From the NCBI GenBank assembly GCA_964058845.1, contig CAXKVR010000804.1, positions 1 to 18,709 of the forward strand: a stretch of 18,709 nucleotides of DNA, written 5' to 3'. Below the pieces are notes generated by a model. That model had not been told where the DNA came from, did not search any database, and was given only the letters and a program-made list of their open reading frames with translations. Shown piece after piece: positions 8,664-17,548 of the stretch (position 1 is the first letter of the stretch; each line of letters begins with the position of its first letter). The position numbers and the translations under genes are program-made. Origin of the DNA: Carex sylvatica. Taxonomy: Eukaryota > Streptophyta > Magnoliopsida > Poales > Cyperaceae.

Positions 8664-9296
8664 AGTAGAACTAGGGTGTTCTTAAGTTCACTAAGTTCTT
8701 TGTGAACTCAACTCTAAAACTCATCGGATCGACTTCAAACAACGAATTCAAACGTTGAAATCCATCTACCTTACAAGTGATGCGTCTATCTGCAAAAATT
8801 TTAAATTTTAAAACTAATGCATATAGTCACGTGGTAAAAAAACATCAAAAAAATGAATGCATTAAAATTAATTTATGAATCCTCTAATTTTGACCACTTA
8901 ACTTTATACTAAATTAATTTGAAAGTTTAAAATTTTCACATGTAGACACATCACTCATAAAGTAGGCGAATTTCAACAGTTCAAATTCGTCGTTTGAAGA
9001 TGATTCGATGAGTTTTAGACTTGAATTCACCAAGAGGCTTGGTGAACTTAAGAACCCAAAATTTTTAAATATGCCATACCAAAAAAAAAAACCCAAATAA
9101 CCACGTTTTCTGAAAAATTTAAATTTTGACATCGCCGCATCTCCTAGATGCGGCCACTTTTCAAGAGACTCATCCCCTAGATACAGAGATGCGGCCGTGT
9201 CAAAATTGAAAATTTTCAGAAAACATAGTTTTTTTTTTTTTTTTGAAATATGGTATTTTTAAACATTATGGCTTAAGAACACTCTAGTTCTACTAT
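8664..9296. mobile_element. Foldback MITE, interrupted by a second MITE
   Basis: The ends are AGTAGAACTAGGGTGTTC at 8664 and ACACTCTAGTTCTACT near 9279-9295. The arms run about 150 bp inward, with matching segments such as AAACAACGAATTC on the left and the corresponding AATTCGTCGTTTG on the right. A 216-bp element plus its 9-bp duplication sits inside the right arm, so the original length was about 400 bp. The flanks are (TA)n on the left and TATC on the right, so the target duplication cannot be read with confidence. No coding capacity. The 8914-9132 minus-strand frame crosses the junction and is spurious. Confidence 0.75.
9047..9280. mobile_element. Nested Mutator-like MITE with 9-bp target duplication
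   Basis: CTTAAGAAC occurs exactly at 9047-9055 and 9272-9280, bracketing a 216-bp insert (9056-9271) that splits the right arm of the surrounding element. The insert starts CCAAAATTTTTAAATATGCC and ends with the imperfect complement. Its arms continue through poly-A/poly-T, GTTTTCTGAAAA with its mate, and a G+C-rich GCCGCATCTCCTAGATGCGG palindrome at the inner end of the left arm. A 9-bp duplication points to a Mutator-like transposase. Removing the insert and one CTTAAGAAC restores the continuity seen in the copy at 9343-9411. Confidence 0.85.
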
Positions 9297-9342
9297 CTTT
9301 GTCTCTCTCTCGCTTTCTCTCTCTTTCTATATATATATATAA

Positions 9343-9411
9343 GACGATTCGATGATTTTTAAACTTGAATTTACTAAGGAGCTTGGCGAACTTAAGAACA
9401 CCCTAGCTCTA
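9343..9411. repeat. Extra copy of the MITE right end
   Basis: This 69-bp segment repeats the right terminus of the 8664-9296 element (GACGATTCGATGATTTTTAA through CTTAAGAACACCCTAG). It has no insertion, so it shows the uninterrupted state at the CTTAAGAAC site. It is separated from the full element by CT-rich and (TA)n DNA. It is either a truncated second element or a duplication of one end. Confidence 0.75.
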
Positions 9412-9797
9412 CTCTCTCTGTATATACACTTTTATTGGTCATATTTATTTAATTTTATAGAAGTTGAGTATCACGTAGTATTTAATCAGAATTAGACTTG
9501 TCAGTATATTAAACATTTGGATTGTTTCTTGCATTATCTGAGTGAGAATCCATTAAATTATTGTACAAAATCCATCCATCTAATGAATATTTAACATTTT
9601 AAATATGGATCTCTACTATTATCTTAGAGGATTACAAATTGGATTTACATTATTATTTATGGTATTTTAAATAAGAAGAGGGTTCTGCTGGTAAAATGCA
9701 CGGAGGACTGAAGTGAACATTGTTTATTATACATTTATACTATAGAAGTATAAATGATGTGCTAGGTCAAGGAGTTGAAAATAATAAATTGAAATCA
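9412..9797. other. AT-rich intergenic DNA, no gene seen
   Basis: No coding frame, structural RNA or repeat boundary recognised. Confidence 0.6.
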
Positions 9798-9937
9798 GCT
9801 GAAATTCTTAGCTTCAATTTTATATTCCTGAAATCTTTTCTCTCTCCTCTTTCTCTCTTTTCAAATCTTTCTTAAAAAATTTGAGGAGAGAGAGAGGAGA
9901 GATTTCATGAACTCAAAATCGGAACTGGAATTTCAGC
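9798..9937. repeat. 140-bp imperfect hairpin with CT/GA arms
   Basis: GCTGAAATTC at 9798-9807 pairs with GAATTTCAGC at 9928-9937. The pairing continues through TGAAATC and a C/T-rich left arm (CTCTCTCCTC) facing a G/A-rich right arm (GAGGAGAGAG), with a loop of about 25 nt. It looks like a small foldback element. I see no flanking target duplication. Confidence 0.55.
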
Positions 9938-11195
9938 ATATTCGAACTCGAAAATAATAGCGAAAAATGTTCTATATTGTTTATTTCAGTCCATGAAAGT
10001 ATGTAAATAAGATGGAATATATTTCATTACAAAAATTGAATATTTTTGCATTTTTGTATAATTAGTGGAAGTTAAATTTAAGCAAAAAATATAGAGAAGA
10101 ATATAATTGCTTGAATGATTCTAGTACCTAGCTTATGCTTGAATAACAAAATATAGTACAAGGTAACCACTAATCAGATGGAACTAGCAGTAGTTAATCT
10201 CCCTTTTAGATAATAATTGTTATTGTTATTAGGTGGCATTGTAGCACCTTATTCTTGTTTTTTTTAATAATTAAATAAAAGTCTATAGGAAACTTTATTA
10301 TCAGAATTTATAAATTTTGTAAGTTCTATTTTATTATTTCATACACATCCTCTTCGCAGATAACCTTCCACTTTTTCTTTTTTGAAGAAGAAGAAATGTG
10401 AGGGTCTAGCTTCTGAGATTCTATTGCAATCGACACTAGTGGTGTCGGATTACATTATTGTTTTGAATAACTATTTAATTATATACCCTTATCTATTTAT
10501 TTTTTTAAGAAAAGCTAAAATCTTCCCAACTTTATATTTGAAGAAACTTATACATAGTATGCAATATGCTCACACAAATTTATATAATTGAAAATTTAAA
10601 TAGTAATCTCATGTCAAAATGATGGAGTCGTTGTAGTATCTAGAATGAGTTAATTATTCTTAAAATGACAAAAAATAGAATTATACAAATATATTAATTC
10701 TGTAATTGTTGAAAGGAAGTAAGATGCATAAATAAAACAATACTCTTTTTATGCAGAGAAAGCAATATTTATCAATAAGGTGCTATCAGTAATTTGTGTG
10801 AGAGATTAATATTATGATTTATTAAGATATGCATAAGTTTATGTGAACATGTCACATTTGATATAAAAGTTTGTTTTAATGAAATTTTGAGAAAATTTTG
10901 GGCTACTTAAATAAAGTAGAGAAGGTAGTAGAAAATTATATATGGGAGTTCAGGTTCTCTTTCATATATTTTAAATCATCAAATCTTAGGGATTATTTAT
11001 TTTTTTGCTAGCTTTCTTCTTTTGTGGAATTAAGATATGACTTCCTCAGTCAAAAATTTACATTGCTAGTTCCAAAACGGAAGAATATTAAATTTGAATT
11101 CTTACCCGTTAGTTGATAAAAATAGTTAACTGATTAAAAATTTGCACTAACGAGTAGCCGAGTACACTCAGGACTAAATAAATCAGACACCCCAG
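9938..11195. other. 1.26 kb of AT-rich intergenic DNA, no gene seen
   Basis: Nothing coding is supported: the 10382-10591 plus-strand frame starts with a Lys-rich run and has no recognisable motif. A small perfect hairpin CGACAC/GTGTCG lies at 10431-10447. No transposon ends were identified. Confidence 0.6.
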
Positions 11196-11377
11196 TAACA
11201 CCACAACAAAATTTTTTTTTAATGAAAGGTAGAGGTCTAGCTGCTTCCTTCAACCCTCAATTTATATTATAGAGAATTTATTCATTTTGTGAATTTCGAA
11301 CTCATAATTTTTCACATAGGAACTATGTGCCTTTGCCACTAGATCAATCAAATGCTGGTTCTTAACACCACAACAAA
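11196..11377 (-). mobile_element. tRNA-derived SINE with 15-bp target duplication
   Basis: TAACACCACAACAAA is present exactly at 11196-11210 and 11363-11377. The 152-bp insert between (11211-11362) reads on the minus strand as a SINE. It has a box-A-like TAGTGGCAAAGGC (11329-11341), a box-B-like GAGTTCGAAATTC (11291-11303) 38 nt further on, and an A-rich 3' tail (the poly-T at 11212-11220 on the plus strand). Spacing and order match an RNA polymerase III internal promoter from a tRNA-derived head. The long duplication fits LINE-type target-primed insertion. The short length is normal for plant SINEs. I do not assign a family name. Confidence 0.85.
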
Positions 11378-11640
11378 TATATTGTATATTTTTAAATTGC
11401 ATATAAATATCTATAATTTATTAAACTGCATATACATATATATTATGATGAACAATATAACACTATGATATAATTAGTTATGATAATATGATATATATAT
11501 ATATATATTGTAACCAATAAACTTATTATGGAAAATATTGGATCTAATTTATGAATAAAAAAATTATATTTAGATCTTATTCTTTACTAGAATATCCATT
11601 AGTAATTTATTTTTAATTATCCGATTTTTTTCATATTTAT

Positions 11641-11782
11641 ATTCGTATTCGTCATTTTTCTTATATGTATATGTATCTGTATCCAAAACTATTCGAATTT
11701 CATATTCATATTCAAAAAATTATAACAGATAAGGATACAGTTTGATCACTATCCGATTTGTATTCGATCGTTTACACCCCTA
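11641..11782 (-). mobile_element. Partial hAT-like element terminus (copy 1)
   Basis: The minus strand starts TAGGGGTGTAAACGATCG at 11782, the same terminus type as the 64-bp element at 2939. It is followed by the TATTCG/ATATCCG-rich interior typical of such repeats. The other end is not visible. It was duplicated together with the surrounding DNA. Confidence 0.6.
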
Positions 11783-12260
11783 CCACAGTTTATCAGTTTA
11801 TTTTTTCAACTTTGCTTGTCTTTTCCTTTGTCATATTTTTAGCAGACAAAACTCAAGATAGACAAAGAAGCGATCCAATTTTGATTCAAATTCCTTTAAA
11901 GCTATTTTGCTAGCATTGATTTTTGATACCTCAAAACAATAGAGGAAGCAGACATTCAATAAGAATTAAAAAAATTACTTTCACATCAAAATTAATTTAC
12001 AATAACAACAGCATTTTACTCTGAATTATATAACGAAATTAATTATTTTGAAGAAAAAAAATGAGAGTTAGTTAACTCTTATTCTCTTTAATAAATCTAC
12101 TCTATCATGAGAAAGTTCAGAAAAACTACTTTATAAGTGCATTACAAATTTCTGTAAAATATGATGCCACTAATATAATTTTGATTTGGTCCTCTTTGAA
12201 TTTGACTTGAACTTAAATATATGCCTCTAACTAATGTGATTTTGATTTGGTCCTCTTTAT

Positions 12261-12402
12261 ATTCGTATCCGTCCGATTTCTTATATGTATATGTATCTGT
12301 ATCCAAAACTATTCGTATTTCATATTCATATTCAAAAAAATATAACAGATAAGGATACAGTTTGATCACTATCCGATTCGTATTCGATCGTTTACACCCC
12401 TA
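12261..12402 (-). mobile_element. Partial hAT-like element terminus (copy 2)
   Basis: Duplicate of the 11641-11782 terminus, offset 620 bp, with the TAGGGGTGTAAACG end at 12402. Several differences from copy 1 are crowded at its inner end (12268-12276). It is a by-product of the tandem duplication, not an independent insertion. Confidence 0.6.
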
Positions 12403-13009
12403 CCACAGTTTATCAGTTTATTTTTTCAACTTTGCTTGTCTTTTTCTTTGTCATATTTTTAGCAGACAAAACTCAAGATAGACAAAGAAGCGATCCAATT
12501 TTGATTCAAATTCCTTTAAAAGCTATTTTGCTAGCATTGATTTTTGATACCTCAAAACAATAGAGGAAGTAGACATTAAATAAGGATTAAAAAAATTACT
12601 TTCACATCAAAATTAATTTTACAATAACAGCAATATTTTACTCTAAATTATATAACGAAATTAATTATTTTGAAGAAAAAAATGAGAGTTAGTTAACTCT
12701 TATTCTCTTCAATAAATCTACTCTGTCATGAGAAAGTTCAGAAAAACTACTTTATAATTGCATTACAAATTTCTGTAAAATATGATGCCACTAATATAAT
12801 TTTGATTTGGTCCTCTTTGAATTTGACTTGAACCTGAATATATGCCTCTAACTAATGTGATTTGAAAAACTCTTACTTTTTCCCTTAATATTTAATACCT
12901 TTTTCAAGTTTACTCCTAAACGTTTTACAAGTTTACCAACATTGAATTTTTATTTATTTTCCACTTGTTTAATTATATTTCAATAGTACAGAGCACTCCA
13001 TCTACAATG

Positions 13010-13221
13010 GTCGTAAACAGGTGCAGAATCAGACTTTCAAACTATGGAGGTTAGATGTAAATGGGGGTCAATAATATAATTTTTTTGTGCTGTAAATGAG
13101 GTCAATTTGCAGTATCCATAGCATTTTACTCTAAATTATATAGAAAAGAATGTACAATTTAAAAATAAATGGGGTCAATTGACCTCCATTTCCTTGATGT
13201 GCCTCCGCCTCTGGTTGTAAA
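13010..13221. mobile_element. hAT-like MITE with 8-bp target duplication
   Basis: The element spans 13018-13213 (196 bp), with ends CAGGTGCAGAATC and GCCTCCGCCTCTG, imperfect inverted repeats starting CAG as in many hAT elements. Flanks GTCGTAAA (13010-13017) and GTTGTAAA (13214-13221) form an 8-bp repeat differing by one C/T change. Near the right end is a palindrome centred on GGTCAATTGACC (about 13172-13196), with a related AATGGGGGTCAAT near the left. No coding capacity. The 13169-13369 plus-strand frame runs out of it and is spurious. The phrase GCATTTTACTCTAAATTATA inside also occurs in the 620-bp duplication. Confidence 0.75.
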
Positions 13222-13560
13222 GCGCATTATTGACGTTTTTGAGTCTGTAAGTGATGATATTAAACATCAGTGGCGGTTTTTCACAGAAATTTTGTTTATA
13301 AAATCAGTGATGGTTCCTCATGTAAAAATCATCATTGATAATATTTTTTACATAATGAACTATCAATGATTATATTTTATTTAAAAAGATAAACATTTTA
13401 TTATCACTTTACAAATGTAGCTAGTCATAAGTATTAACAATCACAATTACAATCACAGTGACAAAAAGTATGAAAATCACATTATTTAGCAAATCTGAAC
13501 CGATTACATCTGTTTTGCTACTAAAAAAAGAAAATAACTACCCAAAAAATAACTAAAAAC
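13222..13560. other. Intergenic DNA with short repeats
   Basis: No gene is seen. ATCAGTGGCGGTTTTTCA and ATCAGTGATGGTTCCTCA (near 13266 and 13301) are imperfect direct repeats of a type often found in CACTA-like element ends. ATCATTGATA (13331-13340) and TATCAATGAT (13361-13370) make a perfect 10-bp inverted repeat. A fragment of a CACTA-type element is possible but not established. Confidence 0.45.
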
Positions 13561-13829
13561 TGTTGTAAAATAAAGATAAAGAAAGTAAATAAGATATTGA
13601 GTATGTATAACAATGGCTATCTTTATTGATATGCTTTTCTTGTTTGTGTAAAATACAATCTTACATCATCTATTTATAGGTAGAAAATGTAAATAACAAG
13701 TCATTGTAAATTAATTGTCTTAATAAATGAGAAGAGATAAAACATAAACATTTAAGGAGAGTTTTGAAGTAATTACATAAGAGTTGCAAATGAACATCCA
13801 TCCATCCATAACTTATTTTATTTATAACA
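13561..13829 (-). repeat. 3' long terminal repeat of the copia element
   Basis: On the minus strand the LTR begins TGTTATAAAT at 13829, right after the polypurine tract, and most likely ends ATTTTACAACA at 13561. The two ends form the inverted repeat TGTTRTAAA. A TATA box CTATAAATAG lies at about 13670-13680 and an AATAAAG polyadenylation signal at about 13621-13627, giving a U3-R-U5 layout in 269 bp. An earlier end at 13604 (TGTATAACA) is possible, but its match to the start is poorer. The flanking target duplication would be AAAAC (13556-13560), to be sought beyond the window. Confidence 0.75.
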
Positions 13830-13840
13830 CTTTCCCTTGA
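13830..13840 (-). other. Polypurine tract of the copia element
   Basis: The minus strand reads CAAGGGAAAG directly before the LTR start TGTTATAA. It serves as primer site for plus-strand DNA synthesis. It is A-enriched compared with the common AAGGGGGAG, perhaps by G-to-A decay. A second purine run, ATGAGGGGAAGC, lies upstream near 13995-14007. Between the two is a conserved-looking untranslated stretch with two imperfect copies of a CCTGAAGYATCATRTT unit (13869-13908). Confidence 0.7.
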
Positions 13841-14015
13841 ATGTTCATTGTTCATTCTACGTTGTTAATATGATGCTTCAGGATCAATATCAACATGATA
13901 CTTCAGGACCATGTACTGTCTCATTAAAAACCTTACCAAGAAAAACTCATTGGTATAAAAACTCGGTTAAGGAAAAAAAAGTACAATGTGTATGATGCTT
14001 CCCCTCATTTTGATA

Positions 14016-14826
14016 TCATTGAATATTCTTTAATCGATGTAGACTTATTTTCTTTGTGAGTTGTTCAAAAACCTTTATTGATAAAGATTTTGTGAATAGG
14101 TCTACCAGATTGTTGATTTACCGGACTTGACAAACATCTATTATGCCTTCTTTTTGTAGGTCATCTATCGAAAATAACTTTGGCGCAATATAGTTTAGTC
14201 TGGTCTTCTTTGATATATCCTTCTTTGATTTGTGCAATGCATACCGCATTATCTTCATGTAGCGAAGTAGGATTTTCCTTGATGGTTTTTAGTCCACATT
14301 CTTCTTGAATATTTTGAATCATTGATCGTAACCAAATACATTCTCAACCTGCCTCATATAAGGCAATTAGTTCTGCATGATTTGATGATGTTGCCCTAAG
14401 AGTTTGTTTTGTCGATCGCCATAAAATTACAGCTCCACAATAGTTGAATACATATCCCAATTGGGTTCGTGCTTTATGTGGATTCGACAAATATTCAGCA
14501 TCTGCATATCCAATTAAATTGGATTTTGTATCATTTTGATAGTATAACCCTATATCTCTAGTTCCGCAGAGATACCAAAATACTTGTTTAATTCCATTCC
14601 AATGTCTTCTAGTTGGTTTGGGACTATATCTCGCTAACACATTTACTGCAAATGAGATATTGGATCTTGTATTATTTGCAAGATATAATAATGTCCCGAT
14701 TGAACTTAAGTATGGCACTTCAGGACTAAGCAATTTTTTATTATTTTCTTGCAGGTGAAAATGATCATTTTCTACATTTAGCGATCGTATGACCATTGGT
14801 GTGCTAAAAGGATGAGCTTTATTCAT
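14016..14826 (-). pseudogene. Copia RNase H domain and end of pol, broken
   Basis: RNase H degrades the RNA strand of the RNA-DNA hybrid during reverse transcription. The first 160 residues (14826-14347) are one open frame beginning at NKAHPFSTPM. They include the connection segment VPYLSSIGTLLYLAN and LARYSPKPTRRHWNG, and the RNase H residues in GYADAEYLS (Asp) and SSNHAELIA (Glu). A TGA at 14344-14346 interrupts it where relatives have Arg, so CGA or AGA changed to TGA. The same frame then continues with WLRSMIQ and HEDNAVCIAQ, holding the next catalytic Asp. A frameshift near 14175 leads to NLVDLFTKSL in another frame, and the natural end is TGA at 14016-14018. The catalytic residues persist, but the chain is broken. 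The start is shifted one frame from reverse transcriptase near 14826-14845. Confidence 0.9.
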
Positions 14827-15660
14827 ATTGAATCTTTTTTAATATTTTTTCAACATAATTTGATTGAAAGATAAATATTCCATTCTTTAGATGTTCGATC
14901 TGCAGGCCGAGACAAAATTTTGTTACACCAAGGTCTTTCATCTCAAATTTATTTTTGAACAATTTTGCAATATTCTCAATCTCTTCAAGAGATCCAATAA
15001 TGTTTAAATCATCAACATACACTGCAATGATTGTAAAACCTAGATTTTATCTTTTAATGAAAACACACGGACTAATTACATTATTTTTATATCATTCTTT
15101 TAGAAGGTACTCACTCAGTCGATTATACCACATTCGACCAGATTGTTTTAGTCCATATAAATATCTTCTTAATTTTATAGAGTGCATCTCTCTAGATTTT
15201 GACTTATATGCTTCAGACATTTTCAATCCTTCAGAAATTTTCATGTATATGTCACTGTCAAGTGAACCATATAAATATGCTGTTACGACATCCATAAGTC
15301 GCATTTTTAGATTTTTCTGTAACTATGAGACTTATTAGAAACATGAGAGTTATCGCATCCACTACATGTGAATACGTTTCTTCATAATCGACTCCATGTA
15401 TTTGTGTAAAGTCTTGTACCACTAGCCTTGCTTTATATCTCACAATCTCATTTTTCTCATTTCTTTTTATGATAAATACCCATTTATAACATACATGGTT
15501 AACACCTTTGGGCGTTTGGACTACAGGTCAAAATACTTACCGTTTGTCTAATGAACTTAATTATGCTTGTATGATATCTTTTCATTTAAGCTAATCATTT
15601 CTATGTTTACATTCTTCCAGAGTTTTTGGCACATTATCTTTTTCGTTTATAACATCGCTT
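14819..15660 (-). pseudogene. Copia reverse transcriptase domain, broken
   Basis: The domain copies element RNA into DNA. The conserved entry region KTLEECKHR, YKWVFIIKRNEKNEI and YKARLVVQDF is recognisable from about 15650 to 15405 but carries five in-frame stops, at 15591, 15582, 15561, 15537 and 15528. Two of them replace Trp codons and two or more replace Glu or Gly codons of relatives. A frameshift near 15305-15315 separates VDYEETYSHVVDAITL from MRLMDVVTAYLYGSLD. Further stops lie at 15092-15094 and 15047-15049. The polymerase core YVDD is intact (about 15008-15019), followed by FEMKDLG and KFCLGLQIEHL. The motifs LYGLKQSGRMWYNRL are unmistakably copia. A last frameshift joins it to RNase H near 14826-14845. 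Non-functional. Confidence 0.92.
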
Positions 15661-15765
15661 GTCATAACGAATGCAAAAATTTCATCAACATGTATTTTAT
15701 TTCTATTTAATATAGTACCATTTATTATATAATTTATAGAAATCACATAATCATTTGGTACTTAA

Positions 15766-15900
15766 GTTTCTTCTGGAATTTCATCAACCTTTTCTTGGGT
15801 TTTATCGACTTCTTCAGGAGTTTTACCATTAATCTCTTCTTGGATTTTATTTTCTTCAGGAGTTTTATCATCAACCTCTTCTGGGGTTGAACCAACTGCT
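15766..15900 (-). repeat. Acidic tandem repeat in the integrase-RT linker
   Basis: The minus strand encodes an imperfect array of about four short units built on (I/V)-x-x-KTPEE-V-D, for example DDKTPEE, NGKTPEE and VDKTQEKVDEIPEE. It is visible on the plus strand as recurrent TTCTTCAGGAGTTTTA and CATCAACCTCTTCT words. It lies in the variable linker between integrase and reverse transcriptase, flanked by stops at 15906-15908 and just downstream of the array. Glu/Lys/Pro-rich linkers are common in copia polyproteins. Here the array looks expanded by slippage. Confidence 0.65.
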
Positions 15901-16109
15901 TTATTCTACTCTTTTCTTTTACGTGGATTTACATTCTTAGAACCAAGTGGTCTTTCACATTTTCTACGCACATTAGATTCATTAGATATTTTTGTAATAT
16001 CAATTCGAGCAGGTGTGTTTATAGCTTGAATATGTGATTTAGTAACTCTATTCGTATCTGTGAATGCATCAGGTAATTTATTTGTAATTCTTTGTAAATT
16101 TATGATCTT

Positions 16110-17365
16110 TTAAACTTCGATTTCACATTGACCACTTCGGGAGTCAAGATAAGATAACGATGAATTCCAAGTTACTTGTTTATCCAGTTTTTATTTTTTT
16201 CTTCTCCTAAATTTGGAAATACTGATTCATTAAAATGACAATCAGCAAATCTTGTTATAAAAACATCTCCTGTTAATGGTTCTAAATATTTAATAATAGA
16301 AGGAGAGTTAAAACCAATATAAATTTCCAGCCTTCTTTGAGGTCCTATTTTTGTGCGTTGTGGAGGAGAAATTGAAACATATACAGCATAACCAAATACC
16401 TTTATATGAGACAAATTTGGTTCTCTTTCAGAAACCAATTGTAATGGAGAATACTTATGATCAGCAGTTAGTCTTAATCTAATGAGTGCATCGACATGTA
16501 ATATGGCATGTCCCTATGCGGAAAATGGTAGACTAGACCTCATAAGTAATGGTCTAGCAATTAATTCCAACCTTTTAATCAACGGTTCTGTCATATCATT
16601 TTGTGTATGAACATGGGCCACTGGATGTTATACTGTTATTCTAATAGACATGCAATAATCATTAAAAGTTTGAGAAGTGAACTCACCTGCATTATAAAGC
16701 CGAATTCTTCTGATTTGATAATTCAGAAAATTAGCTCTCAATTGGATAATTTGTGCTAATAGTCTAGCAAATGCAACATTTCTTGTTGCTAACAAACTCA
16801 CATGTGACCAGCGTGTTGATGCATCAATTAACACCATAAAATATCTAAACGATCCACATAGAGGTGTAATAGGTCCACATATAACTCCTTGAATTCTTTC
16901 TAAGAATGAAGGAGCTTTAGGTCCAACTTTATTTGGAGATGGCCTAATAATTAGTTTTCCAAGAGAGCATGCTTCGCATGTCATATATTTTGATAATAGG
17001 ATCTTCAGGTCCTTTAGGGAATGCACATTTGCACTATCTATTATTCTCCTCATTATTATATTTTCTAAATGACCCAATCTGTCATGCCACAATGTAAATA
17101 ACTTTGGATCAACTAACTTCTGGTTAGTAACCATATTTGATTCTATTGTACTTATATAAGTACCATATAGTCCAGAGGACATTGCTTGCATCTTTTCCAT
17201 TATGATTTTCTGGCCATTCTTAATAGATGTGATATTAAGATATTCACAATTTCTCTCATTCATAGTTTCAATATGATAACCATTATTTCGAATATCTTTA
17301 AAGCTTAGTAGATTTCTTCTTGATCGACTTGAATATAATGCATCATCTATTATTAATTTTGTTCC
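16110..17365 (-). pseudogene. Copia integrase domain, broken and catalytically dead
   Basis: Integrase inserts the DNA copy into the genome. Counting from Met at 17263, the zinc-binding HHCC set is present as H60, H65, C96 and C99 (LWHDRLGHL, MTCEACSLGK). The core follows with ICGPITP, MVLIDASTRWSHV and NAGEFTSQTF. Both catalytic Asp positions are changed: Val127 (16883-16885) stands before ICGP, and Tyr190 (16694-16696) stands before NAGEF. The Glu partner survives in a TQNDMTEPLIKRL stretch. Stops lie at 16628-16630 and 16514-16516 (TGG to TAG), yet the frame is otherwise continuous to 16172, passing FGYAVYVSI, GFNSPSIIKYLEPLTGDVF and RFADCHFNESVFP. An A-run frameshift near 16185-16205 moves on to KQVTWN, and a CAA-to-TAA stop follows at 16110-16112. 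Confidence 0.92.
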
Positions 17366-17548
17366 TTAATGTAACAAAATACAAGCTCTTCCGGAGCCTT
17401 CAATTAAATTACTTGTGCCAGATATAGTGTGAATATTAGTCTCACCAAAATGCAATTGTGAAAAATATTTCTTACTTTTTAATATGGCATTTGTTGTCCC
17501 GTTGTCTACTAGACATGGATCTTCTTTACTTACCATTGCGTCAGTCAT
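17264..17548 (-). pseudogene. Copia aspartic protease region, broken
   Basis: The protease cleaves the Gag-Pol polyprotein. The open frame starts MTDAMVSKEDPCLVDNGTTN. The catalytic triplet, usually Asp-Ser/Thr-Gly or the DSATT variant of plant copia relatives, reads Asp-Asn-Gly here (LVDNGTT), so activity is doubtful. KYFSQLHFGE, IEGSGRACILLH and, after a TAA at 17366-17368, the YSSRSRRNLLSFKDIRNNGY segment are typical of this part of copia pol. The frame is shared with integrase (17263 downward), so only the stop separates them. Confidence 0.85.

Larger units (their letters stand above)
11641..12861. repeat. 620-bp tandem duplication
   Basis: Copy 1 (about 11641-12240) and copy 2 (about 12261-12861) line up at a constant offset of 620-621 bp with roughly twenty differences by eye, so about 96-97% identity. 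Near the junction the words TTTGATTTGGTCCTCTTT at 12180-12198 and 12241-12258 show that the duplicated unit also carried this phrase, with TTTAT shared at the breakpoint. Both copies hold a hAT-like right end at their start. Neither contains a credible gene. The 12142-12369 minus-strand frame spans the junction and is spurious. Confidence 0.9.

Noticed and set aside
10382..10591. 69-residue plus-strand frame
   Set aside because: Lys-rich start followed by AT-rich low-complexity residues. No homology or promoter evidence.
13169..13369. 66-residue plus-strand frame
   Set aside because: It begins in the end of a hAT-like MITE and runs into repeats. No coding signal.
13604..13829. Shorter LTR ending at TGTATAACA (13604)
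   Set aside because: The inverted-repeat match with the LTR start TGTTATAAAT is worse than for TGTTGTAAAAT at 13561. Kept only as an alternative.
13670..13855. 61-residue minus-strand frame
   Set aside because: It lies inside the LTR and polypurine tract, so it is regulatory DNA of the retrotransposon.
14955..15338. 127-residue plus-strand frame
   Set aside because: It is antisense to the reverse transcriptase domain, whose minus-strand motifs explain the lack of stops.
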